The notes under the pieces were generated by a model, which searched no databases, was not told the origin of the DNA, and saw only the letters and a program-made list of their open reading frames with translations. A stretch of DNA of 64,000 nt from Prevotella sp. (GTDB lineage: Bacteria; Bacteroidota; Bacteroidia; Bacteroidales; Bacteroidaceae). Positions 26,880-34,693 of the stretch are shown here, piece after piece. The DNA lies in assembly GCA_015060485.1 (NCBI GenBank), contig SUYI01000013.1, forward strand, positions 1 to 64,000, in the 5' to 3' direction. How positions within the stretch are numbered: position 1 is the first letter of the stretch; each line of letters begins with the position of its first letter. A program made the position numbers and the translations under genes.

Positions 26880-29800
26880 TTAGAACTTGAGCTCCAGACC
26901 AATAGTCCACGTCTTATTGGGCACATAGTTGTAATCCGTACCACCGCTGAAGTTGTACTGAGGATCCATACCGTCGAGATGCGACCAGATAGCCAGATTG
27001 TCGACAGAAGCGAATACGCGGAGGTTCTGCATGCCAATGCGGCGAATCAGGTTCGTGGGAATCGTGTAACCCAGCGTGATGTTCTTGATAGCAAAGTAAG
27101 AAGCATCAATCAGATAACGGTCTGTAACCAGGTTAGAGCTGGCAATCTCGACACGGGGAACATCCGTAACGTCGCCGGGCTGCTGCCAACGACGCAAAGC
27201 GTTCGAGTGCCATGTGCTGCTGAGATACCACAAATCCATCAAACTACCATAGTTGCTGTCGTACACCTTACCACCGATGCTATAAGTAGTCAAGATCGAG
27301 AGGTCGATACCCTTATAGCTCAGGTTGCTCGAGATGCTTCCGTAGAGGTCGGGGATACGGCTGTCAAGGTAATATTTTGATGCATTAGCTTCAGCTGTAG
27401 AACTGGTGATATACTCAGAACCGGGAATCATGTCGCCATTGTCGTCCTTCTTGTAAGCCCAGTAAAGCTGTGCACCTGTTGCAGGATCAACACCAGCCGA
27501 CTTAGCCATGTAGAATGTATTCAGAGGCATACCTTCCTTGATGACACGAACACCCTTGATGATTTCAGGCGACTCATTGGTCAGTTTCAGCACCTTGTTG
27601 CCGACGGTAGAACCCATCCAGGTCAAATCCCAGCGCAGGTCCTTGGTCTTCACAGGCGTTACGCCAATCTCCATCTCGACACCCGTGTTGCGCATGTCAC
27701 CCACGTTGGCGTTGTAACCAGTGAAACCGGTCGACAGAGCCATCGGGTATTCCAGCAGCATGTCGGTAGTCTTCTTATAGTAGTATTCGAAGCTGAAGCG
27801 TACACGCTGATCGAACAGGGTACCCTCCAAACCGATGTTGAAGTTGTTGTTCTTCTCCCAAGAAACGTCCTTAGTCTCCAGCGTAGACACCACAGCACCG
27901 ATGTTGTTACCATTGTTCCAACCCAGCTCATAGAGGCTCTGCCAAAGGTAGTAGTTCGAGTAGCCGTCGCTGTCGAGGATGTCATCGTTACCCTGCTGAC
28001 CATAGCTGGCCTTGAACGACAGGTTGTCAATCCATGTAATGTCTCTCATGAAGTTCTCCTTCGAGATACGCCAGTTACCACCGATTGACCAGAACGTACC
28101 AGTCCAGTTGTCCTTGTAGAAACGCGAAGAAGCATCACTACGCAGTGAGAACGACAGATAGTACTTATCGTCGTAGTTGTAATTAACACGGCTCAAGAAC
28201 GAATTGATACGATAGTTGTCAGAGTAAGAGCTGGCCTCGTACATGTTGGCTGCCGGGCCGAGTTCGTAGATACCGTCTACGAGGTTGGTACGACCGGCGG
28301 TCAGATATCTGTAGTTGTAGGCATACCACTCATGACCCAGCATCACGTCGATGTTGTGACGTTCGAAGGTGCGGTTCCAAGTGAGCAGCTCGTTGAAGGT
28401 GTAGCTCTGAGTACGATAGTTGTACTTCTGAATCAAACCACCCGAGCTAGCCTGATTACCATGATACATATTCATGTAGCGCATGCGGTTCTGGTTCTCG
28501 TAGTCGAAACCGAAGTTCACGCTCAGCTTCAGACCCTGCAGCCAACCGGCAGAAGCGTCGTCAGTACCCAGCACGATACCGGTACGTGCACCGGCAATGT
28601 CGCGGATACGCTCACCCTTGTCGTCATACAGACCACCCAGGGGGTTATAGTCGTTGACGCTACCGAAACGGCGGCCCAGGTCACTGTCACCGTAGTCATA
28701 CTGTGCTTCACCAGTCTCACTGAGCAGGTTGTTACCCTGCATATCCTTCAGATAAACGGGGAAGATAGGCGATACAAACTGTGAGGAGTACCATACGTTA
28801 GAAGTAGAAGTGCCGTCATAGTCGTTGGCATTCGAGATAGAGTGAGCCAGCGTGGTGCTCAAGTTAGCACGGAACCACTTGGTCACCTCGGTGTCCACAC
28901 TCAGACGGGCATTGTAACGCTGGAAGTTGGTGGTCTTCAAAATACCATCCTCGTTCACGTAACCCAGTGACAGCATGTACTTGGTCTTGTCAGAACCGCC
29001 GCTGATCGAGAATTGATGCTCGTGACGCAGGGCGTTCTTATTCTCGATGGCATCCATCCAGTTCTCGTCCCAGGCAGCCTGTGCGTCAGCACGAACCTGA
29101 CCGGTAGCGGGATCGATGATGGTGTCCCAAGTATAGTTCTTGAACGGGTTGTAGTGCTCACCACCCAGGTTCAGACCCAGCTGGTTGCGACCATATTCCT
29201 CAGCATCAGCCCAAGTGTAGCCGTTTCCGAAGTAAGCCTGGTTGCGCAGAGCCTCGTAAGTCAGCTGCACAAACTCCTTCTGGTCCACCAGGTCGTAGCG
29301 CTTCTGGGCACGGTTTGACCAACCGACGGTAGAACGCCACGTTACCTGAGCCTTACCTTCCTTACCCTTCTTGGTAGTAATCATCACCACACCGTTGGCA
29401 CCGCGGGCACCATACAGAGCACCGGCAGAAGCATCCTTCAGCACAGTCATCGACTCCACGTCAGCGGGGTTCAGCGAGCTCAGCGAACCATCGTAAGGCA
29501 CACCGTCAACCACGTACAGAGGAGCAGAAGAAGCGTTGATAGAACCATAACCACGGATACGGATGCTGGGAGCAGAACCGGGCTGACCGTCGGCAGATGT
29601 CATCTGCACACCGCTTACCTGGCCCTCAAGACCCTTGGCAACGTTGGTGATAGGACGAAGCTCGATTTTCTCACCGCCTACGCTCTGGGCAGAACCGGTG
29701 AACGACGATTTCTTCGTTGTACCATAAGCCACCACAATCACTTCGTCGAGTGCTGTCTGGTCGCTCGTCAGCACGATGCGCATGTTGGGACGGGCGCTCA

Positions 29801-30047
29801 CCTCAATGGGTTCCATACCGATGTAAGTAATGCGCAGCACGTTCTTGCCGGCAGGACATGTCAGCGAGAACTTACCATTAGCGTCTGTTACAGTACCAAC
29901 CTGAGTTCCCACTACGAGAACGGAAGCACCGATGACGGGCTGTCCGTCTTCCTGAGAGGTAACAGTACCGCTAACCTTTGTCTGGGCCAGAGCCACTCCT
30001 ACCATGAGGAACAGACTGACCAGAATCATTGTTAATCTTTGTTTCAT
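26880..30047 (-). CDS. SusC/RagA-family TonB-linked outer-membrane transporter
   Basis: 1055 residues. Signal peptide (LTMILVSLFLMVGVALAQ); regulatory-like domain (KVSGTVTSQEDGQPVIGASVLV); TonB box region; plug with VKGLEGQVSGVQMT-like and DASAGALYGARGANGVVMITTKKG; then the 22-strand barrel ending WTIGLELKF. It imports the substrate captured by SusD. No glycoside hydrolase, sulfatase or sigma/anti-sigma gene accompanies the trio, so the substrate (glycan or peptide) cannot be inferred. Confidence 0.96.
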   Translation of the reverse strand: MKQRLTMILVSLFLMVGVALAQTKVSGTVTSQEDGQPVIGASVLVVGTQVGTVTDANGKFSLTCPAGKNVLRITYIGMEPIEVSARPNMRIVLTSDQTALDEVIVVAYGTTKKSSFTGSAQSVGGEKIELRPITNVAKGLEGQVSGVQMTSADGQPGSAPSIRIRGYGSINASSAPLYVVDGVPYDGSLSSLNPADVESMTVLKDASAGALYGARGANGVVMITTKKGKEGKAQVTWRSTVGWSNRAQKRYDLVDQKEFVQLTYEALRNQAYFGNGYTWADAEEYGRNQLGLNLGGEHYNPFKNYTWDTIIDPATGQVRADAQAAWDENWMDAIENKNALRHEHQFSISGGSDKTKYMLSLGYVNEDGILKTTNFQRYNARLSVDTEVTKWFRANLSTTLAHSISNANDYDGTSTSNVWYSSQFVSPIFPVYLKDMQGNNLLSETGEAQYDYGDSDLGRRFGSVNDYNPLGGLYDDKGERIRDIAGARTGIVLGTDDASAGWLQGLKLSVNFGFDYENQNRMRYMNMYHGNQASSGGLIQKYNYRTQSYTFNELLTWNRTFERHNIDVMLGHEWYAYNYRYLTAGRTNLVDGIYELGPAANMYEASSYSDNYRINSFLSRVNYNYDDKYYLSFSLRSDASSRFYKDNWTGTFWSIGGNWRISKENFMRDITWIDNLSFKASYGQQGNDDILDSDGYSNYYLWQSLYELGWNNGNNIGAVVSTLETKDVSWEKNNNFNIGLEGTLFDQRVRFSFEYYYKKTTDMLLEYPMALSTGFTGYNANVGDMRNTGVEMEIGVTPVKTKDLRWDLTWMGSTVGNKVLKLTNESPEIIKGVRVIKEGMPLNTFYMAKSAGVDPATGAQLYWAYKKDDNGDMIPGSEYITSSTAEANASKYYLDSRIPDLYGSISSNLSYKGIDLSILTTYSIGGKVYDSNYGSLMDLWYLSSTWHSNALRRWQQPGDVTDVPRVEIASSNLVTDRYLIDASYFAIKNITLGYTIPTNLIRRIGMQNLRVFASVDNLAIWSHLDGMDPQYNFSGGTDYNYVPNKTWTIGLELKF

Positions 30048-30156
30048 AAATCTCTCTCGTTTTGTTTATATTAATACTAATTATATATTGATGTACGTGT
30101 ACATTATCATATAGCAGTATGCTGGTTTTACGCCTTTTCCAACGAAATCGACCGTG

Positions 30157-30164
30157 CAAAGATA
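30157..30164 (-). promoter_or_regulatory. Promoter -7 box for the Sus operon
   Basis: TATCTTTG on the minus strand, leaving a leader of about 105 nt before susC, long enough for post-transcriptional control. Confidence 0.5.
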
Positions 30165-30309
30165 ATATATAAGTTTCTAAAAAACAAATAAAATTATAAA
30201 AAATACACATTTTGGCACGAAAAGTTAACTAAAATCAGCCATTTTGGTACTTTTTTATGCGTTTTTCATGCATTATTATTGTATTTTGTTAATACTAAAA
30301 AGCGTTTTT

Positions 30310-30762
30310 TCAACGTTTGTTCCTGAAGAAGTCCTGCATCAGCTGTCGGCATTCCTCCTCCAGAACACCGCCAACGACGCTGCATTTGGCATGCAGGGCA
30401 TGAGGAGCATGGTCCGTATAGCCCCGTTTTTCGTCACGACAGCCATAGACGATGCGGGGAACCTGGCTCCATCCCAAGGCCCCGGCACACATCACGCAGG
30501 GCTCAACAGTGACGTATAGCGTACAGTCCGTCAGGTACTTCCCGCCTAACTCGTTGGCAGCCTGTGTGATAGCCTGCATTTCGGCATGAGCCGTCACGTC
30601 GTGCAGCGTCTCTGTCAGGTTATGCGCCCGGGCAATCACATGATCCCGACACACCACCACTGCACCGATGGGAATCTCGCCCTCAGCCATCGCTGCTTCA
30701 GCCTCCTGCAAGGCCTTCCGCATATACAATTCGTCTTTTCTTTTCTGTTCGTCTGTTATCAT
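30310..30762 (-). CDS. tadA: tRNA-specific adenosine deaminase
   Basis: 150 residues from the ATG at 30762 (MITDEQKRKDELYM); an upstream start at 30777 would overlap the promoter. The zinc deaminase motifs are TAHAEMQAI (His 59, catalytic Glu 61) and VEPCVMCAGAL (Cys 89, Cys 92). It converts A34 to inosine in tRNA-Arg(ACG). The gene sits outside the left border of the 31-39-kb module and faces away from it. Confidence 0.92.
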   Translation of the reverse strand: MITDEQKRKDELYMRKALQEAEAAMAEGEIPIGAVVVCRDHVIARAHNLTETLHDVTAHAEMQAITQAANELGGKYLTDCTLYVTVEPCVMCAGALGWSQVPRIVYGCRDEKRGYTDHAPHALHAKCSVVGGVLEEECRQLMQDFFRNKR

Positions 30763-30815
30763 GCTGCGAAGGTACAAATAAAAATCGGACCGACAAAATA
30801 GTCAGCCCGAAATTT
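30760..30815 (-). repeat. Left border unit: terminator, promoter, start codon of tadA
   Basis: Read on the minus strand: the hairpin CGGGCTGAC ... GTCGGTCCGA, then TTTTTATTTGTACCTTCGC, then the tadA ATG. The right border at 39631-39689 reads almost the same on the plus strand: CGGGCTGA ... TCAGTCCGA, TTTTTATTCGTACATTTGC, then the birA GTG. The two units are inverted relative to each other and bracket the module. The hairpin (30785-30810) terminates the HU/smalltalk transcript; its stem contains the stop codon of the 77-aa gene. Confidence 0.75.
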
Positions 30816-31035
30816 TCCCATTTTCACCATCTTTTTTCAGTCGCCGCGTAATCAGCTTTACGTAGTAGTCCAGTCCGAAGATGCTGCCCACCAGCAGGAA
30901 GGCCTGCGCCACGTAAACCAGTAGTCCATTCGACACGTCGTCAATCACGACTACCTGGTAAGCCACGAGTGCAATGCTGCTCACAATCAGCAGCACTGCA
31001 CAAGTGTATTGAGAGATCAGAAAGCCTTGTTTCAT
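30802..31035 (-). CDS. 77-residue membrane protein of unknown function
   Basis: ATG at 31035 (a GTG at 31038 is an alternative). Two hydrophobic segments (YTCAVLLIVSSIALVAYQVVV and GLLVYVAQAFLLVGSIFGLDYYV) precede a basic, charged tail (RRLKKDGENGK). The ATG overlaps the stop of the smalltalk gene by one base (TGATG), so the two are translationally coupled. With the HU gene it forms a three-gene minus-strand unit. A small inner-membrane or holin-like role is possible but not shown. Confidence 0.7.
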   Translation of the reverse strand: MKQGFLISQYTCAVLLIVSSIALVAYQVVVIDDVSNGLLVYVAQAFLLVGSIFGLDYYVKLITRRLKKDGENGKISG

Positions 31036-31130
31036 CACAGCATCGTTACTGCGGCTCCGCCAGCAGCACCAACAATGAGACTCAGCAAGTACTCCAGCAC
31101 CTTAAGCAAGATTTTGACCTTTGGATTCAT
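31035..31130 (-). CDS. Smalltalk micro-protein
   Basis: 31 residues, MNPKVKILLKVLEYLLSLIV followed by GAAGGAAVTML. This matches the very short 'smalltalk' proteins of Bacteroidota: a basic start, one membrane helix and a Gly/Ala-rich end. Such genes usually sit beside an HU-family gene and a peptidoglycan hydrolase, as here with HU upstream and a lysozyme in the module. The function is unknown. Confidence 0.85.
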   Translation of the reverse strand: MNPKVKILLKVLEYLLSLIVGAAGGAAVTML

Positions 31131-31192
31131 AAGCTAAAACTTTCGAAGTTCAACTTTCACTCAAAAGGAAAGCGCCCGAAGGCGCTAACCTT

Positions 31193-32083
31193 TTAGGAGC
31201 CGGTCTCGAAGCCGCCGCTGCCGCCGGTGCCCTTAGTGAACACCTTCGAAGTCACCTGGCTGCTCACACCGTCCTTGATGGCGATGGCCTTGATGGTCGT
31301 AGTCTCATCGATGGTGAAGGGCTGGGTGTACAACGTGTCGTTGGCGTCGGGATCGTCACCATTCTCCGAATAGTAGATGGTTGCGCCGTCAGGACCGCTG
31401 ATGCTCACCTGGCTGGTCTCCTCGAACGGAGTAGTACCGCTAATCGTAGGTGCTGCTACCGTGTTCTGCTGACTCTGCGAACCGGAGTTCTGCGAACCAC
31501 TGCCACCTTGGTTTTCACTCCCCTCGCCCGTTGGAGAGGGGTCGGGGGTGAGGCTTCCCTTCAACTCAGCCACTGCGGTGGCAATGGGCTTCAGCGTCTG
31601 CACCTTCTTCTCCTTGCCGTTGACGGTCACCGTCACGGTGTCGATGATGTTACGCAGCTCCAGCGAGCAACGGTTCTTGAACTGCGGACCGCACAGGTTG
31701 TCCAGCTTGGTCGAATCGGGCAGGAATCGGATGTGAATAGCCTTCACGATGTCGTTCGGGTTCAGTCCGTCCATTGCTGCGATGTTCAACACTGCGGCAT
31801 CCTTGGCCACCTCGGCGGTGGGGTAGAAGGTTCCCAGGCTTCCCAGCTGTACAGGCACACCCTGCGCCACCAGTTCGGGCAGACAGTCGGTAATCTGGAG
31901 CAGCACACCCTCGACGATCGAACGTCCGTAGATGCTTCCGTGATCCACCATGTGCTGTGCGAAACCGCGCAACGAAAGGGTCTTCTGCGTGTCTACCTCG
32001 GGGTAGTACTTACCGTAGCCCGCGTTCGTGCTGATCTTGTTCTTACGAAGGTTAATACCCAATGCAATTTTCTCTACTGCCAT
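31193..32083 (-). CDS. HU-family histone-like protein with C-terminal CHB_HEX-type domain
   Basis: About 296 residues from the ATG at 32083 (MAVEKIALGINLRKNKIS). The N-terminal ~130 residues are the Bacteroidota HU/IHF-like DNA-binding fold (SLRGFAQHMVDHGSIYGRS, LVAQGVPVQLGSLGTFYPT). A linker derived from a palindromic repeat (SLTPDPSPTGEGS) leads to a Gly/Ser/Gln-rich stretch and a beta-sandwich domain (VSISGPDGATIYYSENGDDP ... TTTIKAIAIKDGVSSQV) like the CHB_HEX_C_1 domain of chitobiases. It is unusual for a cytoplasmic DNA-binding protein to carry this domain. First gene of the HU-smalltalk-77-aa unit. Confidence 0.85.
   Translation of the reverse strand: MAVEKIALGINLRKNKISTNAGYGKYYPEVDTQKTLSLRGFAQHMVDHGSIYGRSIVEGVLLQITDCLPELVAQGVPVQLGSLGTFYPTAEVAKDAAVLNIAAMDGLNPNDIVKAIHIRFLPDSTKLDNLCGPQFKNRCSLELRNIIDTVTVTVNGKEKKVQTLKPIATAVAELKGSLTPDPSPTGEGSENQGGSGSQNSGSQSQQNTVAAPTISGTTPFEETSQVSISGPDGATIYYSENGDDPDANDTLYTQPFTIDETTTIKAIAIKDGVSSQVTSKVFTKGTGGSGGFETGS
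31517..31555. repeat. G/C-rich palindromic repeat inside the HU gene
   Basis: CCCCTCGCCCGTTGGAGAGG followed by GGTCGGGGGTGAG, the same family as 6985-7012 and 7079-7110. It is translated as the inter-domain linker SLTPDPSPTGEGS. Confidence 0.8.
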
Positions 32084-32268
32084 AGTTTTAAATTTTTGGT
32101 CGAAAAGGTTAAACAATTGGTTTGTTGTGTGTTTTTCAGATGAAGAGCAAGTTTATAGAGTTGCATCTTCACTGAGGGTGCAAAAGTGGGGGCAAGGTAG
32201 GTGGATTCTGACTCGCTTGGCCTTCGCAGATCAGCCACATTCGCCATTGCTTTTCCTCGATTGCGATG

Positions 32269-32276
32269 CAAAGGTA
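32269..32276 (-). promoter_or_regulatory. Promoter -7 box for the HU operon
   Basis: TACCTTTG on the minus strand. The leader to the HU start is about 180 nt, and its sequence can fold (GATGAAGAGCAAG / TTGCATCTTCA). Confidence 0.5.
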
Positions 32277-32337
32277 CGAATAATTATTAATACCTTAAAA
32301 TAATATGCCATTATTTTTTCCGAAAATAACACCCAAT

Positions 32338-32392
32338 CTCTCGGAACGCCTCTAAATAAAGGGGCTCCGAGAGGCCGAAATTTTATTTTTTT
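32338..32392 (+). terminator. Orphan hairpin with T run
   Basis: The stem CTCTCGGA / TCCGAGAG with extra inner pairs (CCTCT / GGGG) is followed by ATTTTATTTTTTT on the plus strand. No plus-strand gene ends here. It may block antisense transcription or end a small RNA. Confidence 0.5.
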
Positions 32393-32394
32393 CG

Positions 32395-32550
32395 TGAATC
32401 ATGGGGACTGGAACTGGTGAATCATGGGGACTGGAACAATGATAGCAGCGCAGCGAAGATCAGGGTTCCTGTCCCCTGTGATTCGCATCCGGCGAAGCCG
32501 GAAAATCCCCCGGTGATTCGCATTCGGCGAAGCCGGAAACATGAAAATCC
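32395..32550. repeat. REP-like intergenic repeat cluster
   Basis: Two tandem copies of TGAATCATGGGGACTGGAAC are followed by an inverted half (GGTTCCTGTCCCCTGTGATT), then two copies of GTGATTCGCAT(C/T)CGGCGAAG with CCGG palindromes (32478-32504 and 32513-32539). The ATCATGGGGAC...GTCCCC...GTGAT frame is the same as in the in-gene elements at 5961-6032 and 39740-39766. Confidence 0.75.
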
Positions 32551-32643
32551 TTTACATATTTTTCGCCCTTATTTTCTTACTCCCTCCTGAACCATGAACC
32601 CTTAACCCTTCACCGTTCACCCTCTTCCTTTGCGCGCGGCGCT

Positions 32644-32698
32644 TACTACTACTAAAAAGGCGGTTTACTTCTTTTCGATTGGCCGTTTAGTAGTAGTA
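32644..32698. repeat. Inverted repeat TACTACTACTAAA / TTTAGTAGTAGTA
   Basis: A perfect 13-bp inverted repeat with a 29-bp loop lies between the REP cluster and the origin-like region. Confidence 0.8.
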
Positions 32699-32737
32699 GA
32701 TTGAAATCGGTGTTTTTGAGGGTCAAAAAGGCAAAGT

Positions 32738-32910
32738 CGATGACAGATGACAGATGACAGTTTATTTGGCGAGCAAATTACTGCAAATGCGAAATTTTCT
32801 TACAAAAGATAGTATTATATATATAATATATATATTATATAATATAATAAACTTTTTCTTCCCCTTTTTACCCCCTTGCTGAGAAAACTGTCATCTGTCA
32901 TCTGTCATCG
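32738..32910. repeat. Origin-like region: 26-bp inverted repeat around an AT-rich core
   Basis: The left arm (32738-32763) is built from three TGACAGA words followed by GTTT; the right arm (32885-32910) is its perfect reverse complement. Between them are 121 bp that include about 40 bp of uninterrupted A/T (TATATATAATATATATAT type). Iteron-like arms around an easily melted core are what a replication origin or a recombination/partition site looks like. Twenty bp of the arm recur in the 3' end of the DUF3987 gene (39570-39590). Confidence 0.7.
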
Positions 32911-32967
32911 TTCGGGCAAGGTTTGATGAATTGTTAAATTTGTGTTAAAGTCGGAGGGTGTATCGAC

Positions 32968-32995
32968 TTTTGAAACACCCTTAGTCGTATATTTG
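32968..32995 (+). promoter_or_regulatory. Promoter of the rightward module genes
   Basis: TTTTG (-33) and TATATTTG (-7, 32988-32995), about 50 bp before the first small gene. Confidence 0.6.
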
Positions 32996-33045
32996 CACCG
33001 TCCTTCGCGACAATAAATTTGTAATAACTCTAAAAACTTTGAATT

Positions 33046-33231
33046 ATGATGTGGAAATTTAACATTGTCAAGACCATCGTGACTCCAATAGAGTTGGAGG
33101 CAGAAAACTTTGTAGAGGCTTTAAGCAAAGCCCAGACTCTGGCATCAGAGGTAGATACAGACCACGGGACTGTGAATTATACGATAGACACAAGACCTTC
33201 GGATTCTCAGATAAAATGGGCTGATCATTAA
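33046..33231 (+). CDS. 61-residue protein of unknown function
   Basis: Not recognised. The start (MMWKFNIVKTIVTPIELEAE) looks like a beta hairpin, followed by an amphipathic helix (NFVEALSKAQTLASEV) and a short beta-like tail. No signal peptide. It has its own promoter and lies just upstream of the WYL regulator. ATG at 33046 or 33049. Confidence 0.6.
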   Translation: MMWKFNIVKTIVTPIELEAENFVEALSKAQTLASEVDTDHGTVNYTIDTRPSDSQIKWADH

Positions 33232-33294
33232 GAACGGGAACAAGAATCGCAAAAATGATTTGGAGATATAAATAATTTCACCCGAAACGCATAT

Positions 33295-34191
33295 ATGAAA
33301 CCTGCACAGATTTTCAATCAGTACATCTGGATTATCAACACGCTCAAGACTTGTGGTAAACTCACCCTGGCGCAACTGGACCAGAAGTGGCGGGATGCCA
33401 AGAAGGCCGAAGGCAATCCGTTGCCGCGATCGTCGTTCAACCGGCATCGCGACGCCATTCGCGACATGTTCGGAGTCGACATTGAGTGCGAGCCCAATAC
33501 GTACAAATACTACATCAGCAACCCCGAGGTGCTGAACAACGACTCGATCGAGCGGCATCTGTTCTCAACACTCGCCGTTCACGGGATGCTGGCTGACAGT
33601 GCCTCGATTCGCGACCGCATCCTGATGGAGTATGCCCCCGCTGGCGAGGAGTTTCTGGAACCTATCATCCGCGCCATGAAGACTGACCACAGGCTGCGTA
33701 TGGGCTATAAGAAGTTTGAAGACGAGGGTTACGTGAAGACCGTCTGCCCCTACGCCCTGAAGCGTTCGCAGCAGCGTTGGTATCTGTTGGCGAAGAACGA
33801 AAAGGAGCAGTTGCGATGCTTTGCGCTCGACGACCGCATGAACATGATGGAGCCTACTGACGAGACGTTCGATATGCCTGAAGATTTCTCGCCGGAGGGT
33901 TATTTTGCAGATTATTTCGGTGTGCTGACCGTCGACATTCCTATGGCTCATGTCGTGGTGCGTGCCTACGACCGTACGCCCTACTATCTGCGCACGCTGC
34001 CGCTGCACCACTCGCAGCGTGAGCTGCAGTCGGGCGACAACTATACCGACTTTGCGTTCGACATCCGTCCTACCGACGATTTCCTGAACAAATTGTTCTC
34101 GTACCGCAAGGGCATCGAGGTATTGGAACCTGCCGACGTCCGACAAAGAATGAAGGATATGATAGCCGAGATGGCTCAGTTATATAAATAA
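33295..34191 (+). CDS. WYL-domain transcriptional regulator
   Basis: 298 residues. The N-terminal half is an HTH-like region (LTLAQLDQKWRDAKKAEGNP, SSFNRHRDAIRDMFGV); the C-terminal WYL domain contains VKTVCPYALKRSQQRWYLLA and a C-terminal extension. WYL domains bind nucleotides or ssDNA and often control defence and mobile elements. It is the likely regulator of the module. Confidence 0.88.
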   Translation: MKPAQIFNQYIWIINTLKTCGKLTLAQLDQKWRDAKKAEGNPLPRSSFNRHRDAIRDMFGVDIECEPNTYKYYISNPEVLNNDSIERHLFSTLAVHGMLADSASIRDRILMEYAPAGEEFLEPIIRAMKTDHRLRMGYKKFEDEGYVKTVCPYALKRSQQRWYLLAKNEKEQLRCFALDDRMNMMEPTDETFDMPEDFSPEGYFADYFGVLTVDIPMAHVVVRAYDRTPYYLRTLPLHHSQRELQSGDNYTDFAFDIRPTDDFLNKLFSYRKGIEVLEPADVRQRMKDMIAEMAQLYK

Positions 34192-34210
34192 CTAAAAATG
34201 AGATTTTCAA

Positions 34211-34693
34211 ATGAAAAAAGAAAAATTGTTTGAGATTAAGTCCTGGCGCGATGATGTCAGGAGCGGATTGGACCGCGAGAAGGACCTCATCAGTAAAAGA
34301 TGTAATGAGGTGAATGCCTATGACCATCTGTTGGATGCGTTGGATGAAGTGTTTGAAGAGGTTGACGATCTCACCGAGAAGGTGGAAAGGAAACAGGAGG
34401 AGATTGACGACCTGGAGGAGCAGCTGGAGCAGAAGGATGCCGAGATAGCCGACTTGCGGCGGCAGTTGCTGGAGGCGCAGAACGAGCATCTGGAGTCGGA
34501 GCGGCAGCACCTGGAGGCCGAGGTGAATGCGAAGCCTATGGAGATTCATAATCACTTCGGCGCGGGCAGCAACTCGCAGGTGTTTAACGACAAGGTGAAC
34601 GGTCGGTTCACTAAGCAGGTAAAGAAGGACAAGAAAGATAAAAAGGACAAAAAGAACAGACAATGGAAGAAAATCGTCAGAAAAATGTTGTAA
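34211..34693 (+). CDS. Coiled-coil protein with AGSN-QVFN motif
   Basis: 160 residues: a long coiled coil (about 20-105: EEVDDLTEKVERKQEEIDDL and following), then HNHFGAGSNSQVFNDKVNG and a very basic C-terminus (KQVKKDKKDKKDKKNRQW) that could bind nucleic acid. Its last 31 bp overlap the next gene, which carries a related motif. Function unknown; the pairing suggests two subunits of one complex. Confidence 0.7.
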   Translation: MKKEKLFEIKSWRDDVRSGLDREKDLISKRCNEVNAYDHLLDALDEVFEEVDDLTEKVERKQEEIDDLEEQLEQKDAEIADLRRQLLEAQNEHLESERQHLEAEVNAKPMEIHNHFGAGSNSQVFNDKVNGRFTKQVKKDKKDKKDKKNRQWKKIVRKML

